A DNA stretch of 64,000 nucleotides from Bacillota bacterium (GTDB lineage Bacteria > Bacillota > Clostridia > Christensenellales > Aristaeellaceae): contig JAEWYP010000069.1 of the NCBI GenBank assembly GCA_023395615.1, forward strand, positions 8,678 to 72,677, read 5' to 3'. This document shows positions 53,440 to 60,541 of the stretch, one piece after another. A model generated the notes under the pieces. The model worked only from the letters and a program-made list of their open reading frames with translations. It was not told the DNA's origin and made no database searches. Both the position numbers and the translations under genes were made by a program. Every line of letters begins with the position of its first letter. Within the stretch, counting starts at the first letter, position 1.

Positions 53440-55830
53440 TTATAAGGTTACCAGCAGTTCGTTGTCGGGGAGAAGCTCGCTTTCCGTCAGGATTTCGGCA
53501 GGGTGTGGCTGTCCGTTCAGCGTGAGTCGGGGCGTGCCGCCCTCCCGGTGGGCAGGATTCCGCACGGTGATGCGCAGGATTTTACTCCGGAAGACCTTCC
53601 GCATAGTGAGACCATCCCATTCAGGAGGGATCGCCGGAGAAATCCGCAAGCCTTCCGGTGTGGGGCGCAGCCCCAGAATACCCTCCACACAGCCGACCAT
53701 CACAGTGGTAGCGGTCCCGGTCAGCCAGTGTACGTGGGCGCGGCCTGCGTAAGGGCTTTCCGAACCTTCGATGAACTGCCCGTGCACGTAGGGTTCAATC
53801 ACACGGAGATCTGCGTTCTCATTGAAGCTGGCGGGGGAAGATTCCGAGAAATACTCAAACGCGCGGCCTCCGTGCCCGGCCAATGCCTCGGCAAGGATGA
53901 CCCAACCCTGTGGCTGGCAGAAGATACCCGCGTTCTCCTTGGTGCCGGGGTTGAACAACAGCATCCTTGCGCCATCAAAGGCTTCAAAGCGATAGGCGGG
54001 GCTCATCAGTTCCACCCCATAGGGGGTATTCAGCTTTTCATGCGCGGTGGAAAGAATCGCGTCCGCCTGTGCGCCGGTTGCCGCGCCGCTGATAACCGCC
54101 CAGCTCTGGGGGTTCAGCCACAAGGCGGCTTCGCGGTTTTGGGCGCTTCCGATCACTTCACCCGCTTCGGTAAAGCCGCGCACGAAGCGGTCGCCCTCGA
54201 AACACTCCCGGTTCAGGATCGTTAGCAGCTTTTCGCTTTCCGTGCGGAGATACGCCACATAGTCCGTATCGTCCGCATCCAGTTCCCGCAATAGCCGCAT
54301 GGCGTAATAGAGCTGGAATGCGACGAAGGTGCTCTCCCCTTTTTCGCCCAGGCGAAGGCAGTCGTTCCAGTCCGCGTGCAGGCCCGCAGGCATGCCGTGC
54401 GGGCCGAGATGAGCCATGCTGAAGGCAACGGCGCGCTTCAGGTGGTCCAATACGGTGCCCTCGTCCCGGTCCGCGTAGGGGACCGTTTCGTTCAGGTAGG
54501 CGGTGTCGCCTGTTTCGGCGATGTACTGATACACGGTGGGGAACAGCCACAGCGCGTCGTCGGCGCGGTAATGGGGGTGACCGGTTTCCTTCACGTAGCT
54601 TTCCTGTTCGGGCGTATCCTCGTGTCCGGGGTTGTGGGTGTATTTTACCAGCGGCAGGCCCGCGCCGTGGTGCACCTGCGCCGACAGCATAAAGGTGATC
54701 CGCTGTCTGGCCAACGCAGGATCCAGATGGATGATGCCCTGAATATCCTGTACGGTGTCGCGGTAGCCGTAACCGTTGCGCTGTCCGCAGTACATCAGCG
54801 ACGCGGCGCGGCTCCACACCACGGTGGTAAAGCACTGGAAGGCGTTCCAGGTGTTAACCATGGCGTTAAAACGCTCGTCCGGCGTGTGCACGGACAGCGC
54901 GGAGAGCTTACCGTGCCAGTAAGTTTTCAAGGCCGCAAACTCGACCTCCGTTACTTCGCCGGGGTGGTCGCCGTAATGGTCCAGCAGCGTGCGTGCTTCG
55001 GCTTCATTTTTCTGCCCAAGCAGGAAGACCAGCGTGCGCTTTTCACCGGGCCCGAGAGACACCGCCGCGTGCAGTGCGCCGCAGGGATTGCCGTTGTAAC
55101 ATTCGCTGCCGTCGCAACAACCGGCCAGCAGCGCCTGCGGGGCGTTGAAACGGGCACGCCCTAAAAAGCTTTCCCGGCGGCCGGTGTGGCTGGCGACCGG
55201 CGCGCCTTTGAGGCCAAAGAAACGTTCCCGGCCGTTGGTTCCGTCCGGGAGGCGATCCCAGTATTCGTTGATGTGCTGCAGCACGTGGTCGCCCATCCAC
55301 TCGGTACGGCTGATAAACTGCGTATACTGCAGGTTGACCATATCCTGCTCGTAATTGTTTTCGTTGGTCAGCTCGCAATACCCGAATACGGATACCTTGC
55401 GGGGACGATCGCCGGTGTTTTCCAGTGTGAGCCGCCATACTTCGTGCGTTGCGCCAAGCGGAACGTAATACAGCGCCCGGGTGCGTATGCCTGCGTATTC
55501 GCTTACAAATTCGGTGTAGGCTGTGCCGTGGCGACATACCGTGCGGTATGCGTCCAACGGTTTGGCTACCGGCTTCCAGCTGGCGGACCAGAAATCACCG
55601 GATTCGTCATCCCGAAGGTACAGGTAACGCCCCGGTTCATCAAACTGGTTGAAGGTATAGCGAAGAATCCGCCCCGCCGCGCCGGATTTAACGAAGCTGT
55701 AACCGCCCGCGTTGACGGTGATGATCGCGCCATATTCGGGCGAACCCAGATAGTTCGCCCATGGGGCGGGGGTGTCGGGGTTGGTAATCACATACTCGCG
55801 CGCGTCCTCGTCAAAATAGCCGTACTGCAT
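53440..55830 (-). CDS. GH94 disaccharide phosphorylase (cellobiose phosphorylase-like)
   Basis: A 796-residue glycoside hydrolase family 94 enzyme, which cleaves beta-linked disaccharides with phosphate to give glucose 1-phosphate (or its analogue) plus sugar, saving ATP. The N-terminal beta-sandwich has YGYFDEDAREYVITNPDTPAPWANYLG; the catalytic alpha/alpha barrel has GYRDTVQDIQG (near residue 350) and LHADWNDCLRLG near 490, whose Asp is the general acid. The length is normal. No signal peptide is present, so it acts on imported sugar. Cellobiose is the default guess; the sequence does not settle the substrate. An AAAACGTTTT palindrome upstream suggests LacI-type control. Confidence 0.92.
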   Translation of the reverse strand: MQYGYFDEDAREYVITNPDTPAPWANYLGSPEYGAIITVNAGGYSFVKSGAAGRILRYTFNQFDEPGRYLYLRDDESGDFWSASWKPVAKPLDAYRTVCRHGTAYTEFVSEYAGIRTRALYYVPLGATHEVWRLTLENTGDRPRKVSVFGYCELTNENNYEQDMVNLQYTQFISRTEWMGDHVLQHINEYWDRLPDGTNGRERFFGLKGAPVASHTGRRESFLGRARFNAPQALLAGCCDGSECYNGNPCGALHAAVSLGPGEKRTLVFLLGQKNEAEARTLLDHYGDHPGEVTEVEFAALKTYWHGKLSALSVHTPDERFNAMVNTWNAFQCFTTVVWSRAASLMYCGQRNGYGYRDTVQDIQGIIHLDPALARQRITFMLSAQVHHGAGLPLVKYTHNPGHEDTPEQESYVKETGHPHYRADDALWLFPTVYQYIAETGDTAYLNETVPYADRDEGTVLDHLKRAVAFSMAHLGPHGMPAGLHADWNDCLRLGEKGESTFVAFQLYYAMRLLRELDADDTDYVAYLRTESEKLLTILNRECFEGDRFVRGFTEAGEVIGSAQNREAALWLNPQSWAVISGAATGAQADAILSTAHEKLNTPYGVELMSPAYRFEAFDGARMLLFNPGTKENAGIFCQPQGWVILAEALAGHGGRAFEYFSESSPASFNENADLRVIEPYVHGQFIEGSESPYAGRAHVHWLTGTATTVMVGCVEGILGLRPTPEGLRISPAIPPEWDGLTMRKVFRSKILRITVRNPAHREGGTPRLTLNGQPHPAEILTESELLPDNELLVTL

Positions 55831-55852
55831 GGGATGCCTCCTTACAAATGCG

Positions 55853-55862
55853 AAAACGTTTT
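55853..55862. promoter_or_regulatory. Candidate LacI/CcpA-type operator upstream of GH94
   Basis: AAAACGTTTT, perfect 10-bp palindrome with the central CG typical of LacI-family sites, 23 bp upstream of the GH94 start codon. Confidence 0.5.
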
Positions 55863-56060
55863 AGTAACCGACAAAACTAAAACAGGGTCTTCCAATTCTT
55901 TTGGACCGATCATACCATAAACCGGATAGCTTGGCAAGCGACGTCGGGCGGCGGAACGTTGCTGTGACTACTGCCGCACGCGGCGAATAAGGGCGCTTAC
56001 CGATGGGAACAGGCCGACTGACAGCCTATCCCCACCGGAGAAGGACCGATCGGCGCAGGA

Positions 56061-57560
56061 TCAATCTGTATAACTGTCCAAATCTATAGTTTTTGTGCAT
56101 ACGCGTGTGAGGAACGCGCGGTCGTGCTCCACCATCAGCAGTGTCGGCCGGGCCTGAAGGATCAATGTTTCCAGTTGGATGCGGCTGAAAACATCGATGT
56201 AGTTCAGCGGCTCGTCCCAGACGTACAGGTGGGCTTTTTCGCAAAGACTTCGGGCCAGCAGCAGTTTCTTTTTCTGCCCCTCACTATACTGTTCGATTGC
56301 TTTATCAAATTGCTGGCGGCCAAAATCCATATTGCGCAGGATGGCTTTAAACAGCGTTTCGTCGGCGTTCCGTTCGGCGATAAATGCTCGCAGGCTTCCA
56401 TGTAACCCTTCTGAGGACTGTGGCACATAACTGATCGTCAGCCCGCCGGAAATGCTTACGTCACCCTGCAGCGCGTCGGACAAGCCGCACAGGGACTTAA
56501 GGATACTGCTTTTCCCCGCGCCGTTGCGGCCGATCAGCGCGACGCGGTCACCCCGTTCCAGCGTGAAGCGGATATGTTCGCATACGATACGCCCGTCATA
56601 CCGAACCATCCCGTCGCGGATATCCGCCAGAATTCGTTTGGGTGGGTCCAGCGGGGAAAGCTTCAGTTCGCCAACCTGCTCAACGTCTTTCATCAGACCG
56701 CGCTTTTCGTCGATGCTCTTTTCGATGCGGGCCTGCGCGCTGAGCGAACGTTTCATCAGGGCGGCGGCGCGTGCGCCTACATAGCCCCGGTCTACGGCGG
56801 CCACTTCGCTGGGCGCGACGCGGTATTTACCCTTTTCGCATTTGCGGCTCCACTCTGCCTGCCTGCGGGCGCTCTCCGTGAGGCGATCCACATCTTTTTG
56901 TAACTGTTCGTTGCGGGCCTGCTCCGATTCGTTTTTCAGCGACCATTCCCGCTCCCAGGTATCAAAATCCCCCTGCTGTACCGTTACGGTAGCGCGGTTG
57001 AGCGACAGCGTATGGTCGATGCATCGGTTTAAAAACGCGCGGTCGTGGCTGACCAGCAGAAACCCGTTCTGCCGGGACAGATAATCCGCAACCAGCTCCC
57101 GCCCGTGAAGGTCGAGATGGTTGGTAGGCTCGTCGATCATGGGATAGGCGTCCTCGCGGGCAAACAGCGCGGCCAGCTGGGCTTTGGTCTGCTCCCCGCG
57201 GCTCAGGGTATCGTAAGGGCGTGATAAGGCTTCCGCGGGCAAGCCGAGACGGCTTGCTTCCTGCACCAGCCGCCATTCCGGTGTGTCCGGCGCGCAGGCA
57301 AGTAGTGCCTCCAGTGTGATTCCTCGCGAATCGGGAAGCGTGAAGGGAAAAAGTACCGGCTTGCATGGAAGGGTCAGGGCACCTTCCCGGGGGCAGAGTT
57401 CGCCCGCCAGGAGGCGCAGCAGGGTGGTTTTTCCCCGCCCGTTGCGACCGATTAATCCCAGCCGCCACTGGCTGTCCAAACGACAGGAGAGATCGGTAAA
57501 CACATCCTCCGCGCTGCCGTCATAACCGAAAGTGAGATGAGAGATTTGTATTTGAGCCAT
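56061..57560 (-). CDS. ABC-F ribosomal protection protein, Lsa type
   Basis: A 499-residue soluble ABC-F protein with two ATPase domains and no membrane segment. Walker A loops are IGRNGRGKTTLL near 39 and IGRNGAGKSSIL near 345; signatures are LSRGEQTKAQLA near 126 and YSEGQKKKLLLARSL near 437; Walker B has MIDEPTNHLD (catalytic Glu present) and YVWDEPLNYID. The interdomain linker (~185-290) is long and basic, the part that reaches the peptidyl-transferase centre. Lsa-type proteins free ribosomes from lincosamides, pleuromutilins and streptogramin A. The ATG at 57560 follows GGAGAAG. The 215-nt leader carries a three-codon ORF and terminators, so the gene is probably drug-induced by attenuation. 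Confidence 0.9.
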   Translation of the reverse strand: MAQIQISHLTFGYDGSAEDVFTDLSCRLDSQWRLGLIGRNGRGKTTLLRLLAGELCPREGALTLPCKPVLFPFTLPDSRGITLEALLACAPDTPEWRLVQEASRLGLPAEALSRPYDTLSRGEQTKAQLAALFAREDAYPMIDEPTNHLDLHGRELVADYLSRQNGFLLVSHDRAFLNRCIDHTLSLNRATVTVQQGDFDTWEREWSLKNESEQARNEQLQKDVDRLTESARRQAEWSRKCEKGKYRVAPSEVAAVDRGYVGARAAALMKRSLSAQARIEKSIDEKRGLMKDVEQVGELKLSPLDPPKRILADIRDGMVRYDGRIVCEHIRFTLERGDRVALIGRNGAGKSSILKSLCGLSDALQGDVSISGGLTISYVPQSSEGLHGSLRAFIAERNADETLFKAILRNMDFGRQQFDKAIEQYSEGQKKKLLLARSLCEKAHLYVWDEPLNYIDVFSRIQLETLILQARPTLLMVEHDRAFLTRVCTKTIDLDSYTD

Positions 57561-57611
57561 GTCATTCTTCTCCATTCTGGGTGGGAAGGGAGAAAGCGAA
57601 AAAACGCATAT

Positions 57612-57634
57612 AAAAACAGAGCCTTTCGGCTGCG
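57612..57634 (-). terminator. Second leader hairpin of the ABC-F gene
   Basis: On the minus strand CAGCC, GAAA loop, GGCTCTG, then TTTTTA. The stem is short, with one bulge. Confidence 0.5.
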
Positions 57635-57650
57635 CTTTCCCGCCACGACG

Positions 57651-57677
57651 AAAAATCCGTTTAGCGTGGGCAAACGG
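57651..57677 (-). terminator. Leader terminator of the ABC-F gene
   Basis: On the minus strand CCGTTT (57677-57672), loop of 9 nt, AAACGG (57662-57657), then ATTTTT. The same AAACGG occurs at 57741-57736 over the ribosome site of the upstream ORF, so CCGTTT has two alternative partners. Confidence 0.6.
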
Positions 57678-57713
57678 GTTTCGCTCTCCCTGATAAAGGA
57701 AGGGGTGGCAGGA

Positions 57714-57725
57714 TTATTGACGCAT
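57714..57725 (-). CDS. Three-codon upstream ORF (MRQ) in the ABC-F leader
   Basis: ATG CGT CAA TAA with a GGAG ribosome site 8 nt upstream (57737-57734). Short upstream ORFs that stall under antibiotics drive attenuation of several ABC-F genes, for example those of Listeria and Bacillus. The ORF lies between the promoter and the leader terminator. Alternatively a longer frame from 57754 runs across it, but that frame has no ribosome site. Confidence 0.55.
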   Translation of the reverse strand: MRQ

Positions 57726-57781
57726 CTTTTCAGCTCCGTTTCAATGTAATTCATAATTCAGCTAAACCGCTGAACGTGATG

Positions 57782-57811
57782 ATTGTAGCATACGGGGAGA
57801 CGGTGCGTCAA
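57782..57811 (-). promoter_or_regulatory. Promoter of the ABC-F gene
   Basis: On the minus strand TTGACG (57811-57806), 18-bp spacer and TACAAT (57787-57782). The -35 overlaps the xpt stop codon. Confidence 0.65.
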
Positions 57812-58398
57812 TCCTCGTCGGTTTCGGCAAGGCGTAGTTTTCCGTTCTCGATACCGGTCACCGTAGCCAGCGACACCACGCGGTACCCTTCGTTGCGCAG
57901 TCGTTGCCCGCCCGGCTGAAAGCCCTTTTCGATGCATACGCCGATTCCGGCTATGTGCGCGTCTGCCTGGCGAACGATTTCCGCCAGCCCCTCGGCAGCT
58001 TCGCCGTTGGCCAGAAAATCATCGATAATCAGCACATGCGAACCGGAGGGAAGATAGTTTTTTGCGATTCGGATATAATTATCGGTCTTATGGGTGAAAC
58101 TGTATACTTTCGCTTCGTATACATCACTGCTCAGGGTGCTGGTGGTTTTGCTTTTCTTGGCAAAGATAACTGGCACGTTTCCAAAAGCCTGCGCGGTGGT
58201 GATGGCAGCCGCTATACCGCTGGATTCCACTGTGAGGATCATGTCCACTCTTTCGTCGGCAAACGCCTCGTGAAAGGCCTGTCCGATTTTGGTCAGCAGT
58301 TCGATATCCAGCCGGTGGTTTAAAAACATGTCCACCTTCACAATGTCCTGACCGATGCCGAAGCCCTGCTGCAAGATTGCTTCGCGAAGCTCTTTCAT
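57808..58398 (-). CDS. xpt: Xanthine phosphoribosyltransferase
   Basis: A 196-residue purine salvage enzyme that makes XMP from xanthine and PRPP. The start MKELREAILQQG, the motif KVDMFLNHRLD, ILTVESSGIAAA, and the PRPP loop VLIIDDFLANGEAAEGL near residues 126-142 match Xpt. The ATG at 58398 has GGAGGAAGC upstream; the longer frame to 58509 starts before the promoter. No purine riboswitch is seen in front, unlike in Bacillus subtilis, where xpt-pbuX carries one. Confidence 0.93.
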   Translation of the reverse strand: MKELREAILQQGFGIGQDIVKVDMFLNHRLDIELLTKIGQAFHEAFADERVDMILTVESSGIAAAITTAQAFGNVPVIFAKKSKTTSTLSSDVYEAKVYSFTHKTDNYIRIAKNYLPSGSHVLIIDDFLANGEAAEGLAEIVRQADAHIAGIGVCIEKGFQPGGQRLRNEGYRVVSLATVTGIENGKLRLAETDED

Positions 58399-58426
58399 AT
58401 GCTTCCTCCTCCATGTTCCTGAGATG

Positions 58427-58455
58427 AGGATACCAAAAAGGCGCGCGTTTTGCAA
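58427..58455 (-). promoter_or_regulatory. Promoter of xpt
   Basis: On the minus strand TTGCAA (58455-58450), 17-bp spacer and TATCCT (58432-58427). Confidence 0.6.
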
Positions 58456-58659
58456 GCGTTTACGTAAATTGTTCGTATGTGTCCGCGGGCAGAACAGGCT
58501 GATTCTCAAGACTTTTTACGTATTCCGCGGAAAAGAACAGACCAGATCAGCAGGGCGTTTTCTTGTGAAAAACAGCCATCGTTCACACAACGAACACATT
58601 TCGGAACTACCTTATGAGCCGTTCCATTCGGGAGAACAAAATTCAGGAGGGATATTCAA

Positions 58660-59214
58660 ATGAAACGGATAGTATGCTTGATGATGTCTGTTCTGGTTCT
58701 GATGGCCTTTGCCAGCTTCTCTCTGGCCGAGAGCGCTACTGCCACCCCGGAAGCGACCGCGACTGTTGCGGCGGATGAGACTGCCTATGTTGGCACAATC
58801 ACCGCAATTGATCCTGACGCCAAGACTGTAACCGTATCCGGCACGATGCAGAATTTGAGCGACGTGCTGGCTTCTGTTGCCGCCGATGCCGATGCCTCTG
58901 CTTCTCCGGCTGCCGATGCGACCGAAGCCCCCGCGGCTGATGCCACGGTTGCTGCCGACGCCGCGCAGGAAATGACCTTCGCCATCACCGACGAGAGCGT
59001 TCTGAGCAATGCTGCGGATGCGACCGCCACCCTGACGATTGCCGACCTGACCGTGGGTATGCCGGTATGCGTCACCTTCAGCGGCGACGATACCAACGGC
59101 TACTCTGCACTGACCATCCAGACGCTGCCGGAACTGCCGGCTGTGGATGCTGCGACCGCCGATGATTCCGCTGCTACGGATGCGCCCACCGATACCGCGA
59201 CCGCCAGCAACTAA
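58660..59214 (+). CDS. Secreted Ala/Thr-rich protein, DUF5666-like, paralogue 1
   Basis: A 184-residue exported protein. The signal peptide is MKRIVCLMMSVLVLMAFASFSLAE. It is followed by a short beta segment TAYVGTITAIDPDAKTVTVSG, an Ala/Asp/Thr-rich low-complexity insert (~70-107), and a second half TFAITDESVL...LTIADLTVGMPVCVTFSGDD...YSALTIQTLP. The two beta segments together look like a DUF5666-type OB barrel split by the disordered insert. The Ala/Thr/Asp tail is low complexity. AGGAGGG precedes the ATG. The gene at 59461 is a clear paralogue. Function unknown; a cell-surface or extracellular role is likely from the signal peptide. Confidence 0.8.
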   Translation: MKRIVCLMMSVLVLMAFASFSLAESATATPEATATVAADETAYVGTITAIDPDAKTVTVSGTMQNLSDVLASVAADADASASPAADATEAPAADATVAADAAQEMTFAITDESVLSNAADATATLTIADLTVGMPVCVTFSGDDTNGYSALTIQTLPELPAVDAATADDSAATDAPTDTATASN

Positions 59215-59235
59215 TCTCCTTCCGGAAAATTGGCA

Positions 59236-59270
59236 AACACCCCGCACTTATATCGTGCGGGGTGTTCTTT
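59236..59270 (+). terminator. Terminator after secreted paralogue 1
   Basis: AACACCCCGCAC (59236-59247) pairs with GTGCGGGGTGTT (59255-59266) around TTATATC, followed by CTTTATC. Confidence 0.85.
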
Positions 59271-59460
59271 ATCCGTTGGACAGGCGCAAACAGATGGAAT
59301 TGGTAGTTGAAGCAGCGTACCTGGCTCGTTGCGGGCCACCCTTGTGGATGTAAAATGAACAGCAATTTTCCGTGTTTAATCTCGCGACATTCACAAAACA
59401 AACACAGGCTGGAAGTAGGATGATCGTGTTCCAGGGAGGAATAGAACAGGAGGAACTTTT

Positions 59461-60111
59461 ATGAAAAGAATGTTTTCGGTGATAATGTCGGTGGTCATTT
59501 TGATGGCGTTCGCAGGGTTATCCATGGCAGAAAGCAGCACGAGCAGTACGACAACGCCAACGTCGGATCATTCGGTTCTGATGGGTAAAATCACCGCGGT
59601 GGATGCGACCGCGATGACGGTCACCGTGACCGGGATGAACGGCCCGCAGGGCGGTAACGGAAAACCGGATGGCAACGCGCCTGGCGATCAGGGACAACCC
59701 CCGCAGAACGGCAACGGACAACAGAACGGGAATGCGCCGCAAGGCGGCAACGCTGGTTCGACGGACGCAAGTACCCAGGCGACGCCGGATGCTAACGGAC
59801 AGAATCAACAGAGAAAAGGCCCGCAAAACGGTAACGGTCAACAGAACGGGAATGCACCGGATGCGAACGGGCAGATGAATCCCGCAGACCAGCAGACAAT
59901 CACTTTTACGGTAACCTCCGATACCACAATCACCTCTGCGGATAATACGGCGATTGAACTTGCGAACCTGACTGTGGATACAATGGTCAGCGTAACGTAC
60001 AGCGGGGATGAAACCAACGGATACACGGCACTCTCTATCCAGACGATGCCAACGCCCGCCAATGCCACGGCCGCAGACGCAACCGCAACGGCGACGCCGG
60101 CCGCGAACTGA
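59461..60111 (+). CDS. Secreted Gly/Asn/Gln-rich protein, DUF5666-like, paralogue 2
   Basis: A 216-residue exported protein with signal peptide MKRMFSVIMSVVILMAFAGLSMAE. Like its neighbour it has VLMGKITAVDATAMTVTVTG early and ITFTVTSDTTI...LANLTVDTMVSVTYSGDET...YTALSIQTMP late. Between them is an 80-residue Gly/Asn/Gln/Pro-rich insert in which the unit QNGNGQQNGNAP occurs twice, at about 79-90 and 121-132. The insert differs completely from the Ala/Asp-rich one of paralogue 1, so the barrel is conserved and the loop is free to vary. AGGAGG precedes the ATG. Function unknown. Confidence 0.8.
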   Translation: MKRMFSVIMSVVILMAFAGLSMAESSTSSTTTPTSDHSVLMGKITAVDATAMTVTVTGMNGPQGGNGKPDGNAPGDQGQPPQNGNGQQNGNAPQGGNAGSTDASTQATPDANGQNQQRKGPQNGNGQQNGNAPDANGQMNPADQQTITFTVTSDTTITSADNTAIELANLTVDTMVSVTYSGDETNGYTALSIQTMPTPANATAADATATATPAAN

Positions 60112-60144
60112 AACAGACAGCAGATTTAAATCACTATCATCCGG

Positions 60145-60169
60145 CCCCGGCACATCAAGTGTGCCGGGG
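60145..60169 (+). terminator. Hairpin after secreted paralogue 2
   Basis: CCCCGGCACA pairs with TGTGCCGGGG around TCAAG. No T-tract follows, so it may stabilise the mRNA end more than terminate. Confidence 0.6.
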
Positions 60170-60246
60170 TCAAATGTCTGCTCAAATCGACAGACGGAAC
60201 AGAAAAACAAGAGAAAAACAAATTTTTCGATTTTTGAGAAAAATAG

Positions 60247-60275
60247 TTGACAGTACTTTTGAAATTGGTTATACT
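60247..60275 (+). promoter_or_regulatory. Promoter of the leader ORF / distal ABC exporter operon
   Basis: TTGACA (60247-60252), 17-bp spacer and TATACT (60270-60275), in an AT-rich stretch. Confidence 0.85.
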
Positions 60276-60318
60276 AAATCACGCATTTGAAATTGATTGG
60301 AAAGGGGGGCACATTAAA

Positions 60319-60465
60319 GTGAGCAACATCTTTGAGCTTCGCATCGACCGTTCTTCTGCTATGGTTATCAAGGGGACGAGTCTGTCTATTCGTCTCTATG
60401 CAGTCGCCGCGAAGGAAAAATGTGCCCGTCTGTCTGTTTTGTCTGTGCGCCAGCGAATGAACTGA
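60319..60465 (+). CDS. 48-residue leader peptide / small ORF
   Basis: Starts with GTG at 60319, 9 nt after AGGGGGG, and ends 21 nt before a strong terminator. The product (SNIFELRIDRSSAMVIKG... ending SVRQRMN) has no family I know; it is basic, with seven Arg and four Lys. The segment CTGTTTTG inside the ORF (60434-60441) can pair with CAAAACAG (60484-60491), which includes part of the terminator stem. This suggests an attenuator in which translation of the ORF decides whether the downstream exporter is transcribed. It may also be a plain small protein. Confidence 0.5.
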   Translation: MSNIFELRIDRSSAMVIKGTSLSIRLYAVAAKEKCARLSVLSVRQRMN

Positions 60466-60486
60466 CCGCAGAATCGCAAGACCCAA

Positions 60487-60526
60487 AACAGGCTTTCGGC
60501 ACGGACCGAAAGCCTGTTTTTTATAT
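60487..60526 (+). terminator. Strong terminator / attenuator before the distal ABC genes
   Basis: AACAGGCTTTCGG (60487-60499) pairs with CCGAAAGCCTGTT (60506-60518), followed by TTTT. The ABC gene starts 16 nt later with no promoter between, so its expression needs readthrough or antitermination. Confidence 0.88.
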
Positions 60527-60541
60527 TGTTTGGAGGTATCT

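Noticed and set aside
57452..57754. 100-codon minus-strand frame across the ABC-F leader
   Set aside because: Its ATG has no ribosome site and it overlaps the ABC-F gene in another frame; the three-codon ORF inside has a better site.
58399..58659. Purine riboswitch in front of xpt
   Set aside because: Checked the minus-strand leader; the conserved purine-aptamer core is not present and the promoter is only about 30 nt from the start codon.
59690..59870. CRISPR-like or tandem DNA repeat in the Gly/Asn-rich gene
   Set aside because: Only two imperfect copies of a coding repeat in frame; no spacers of constant length.
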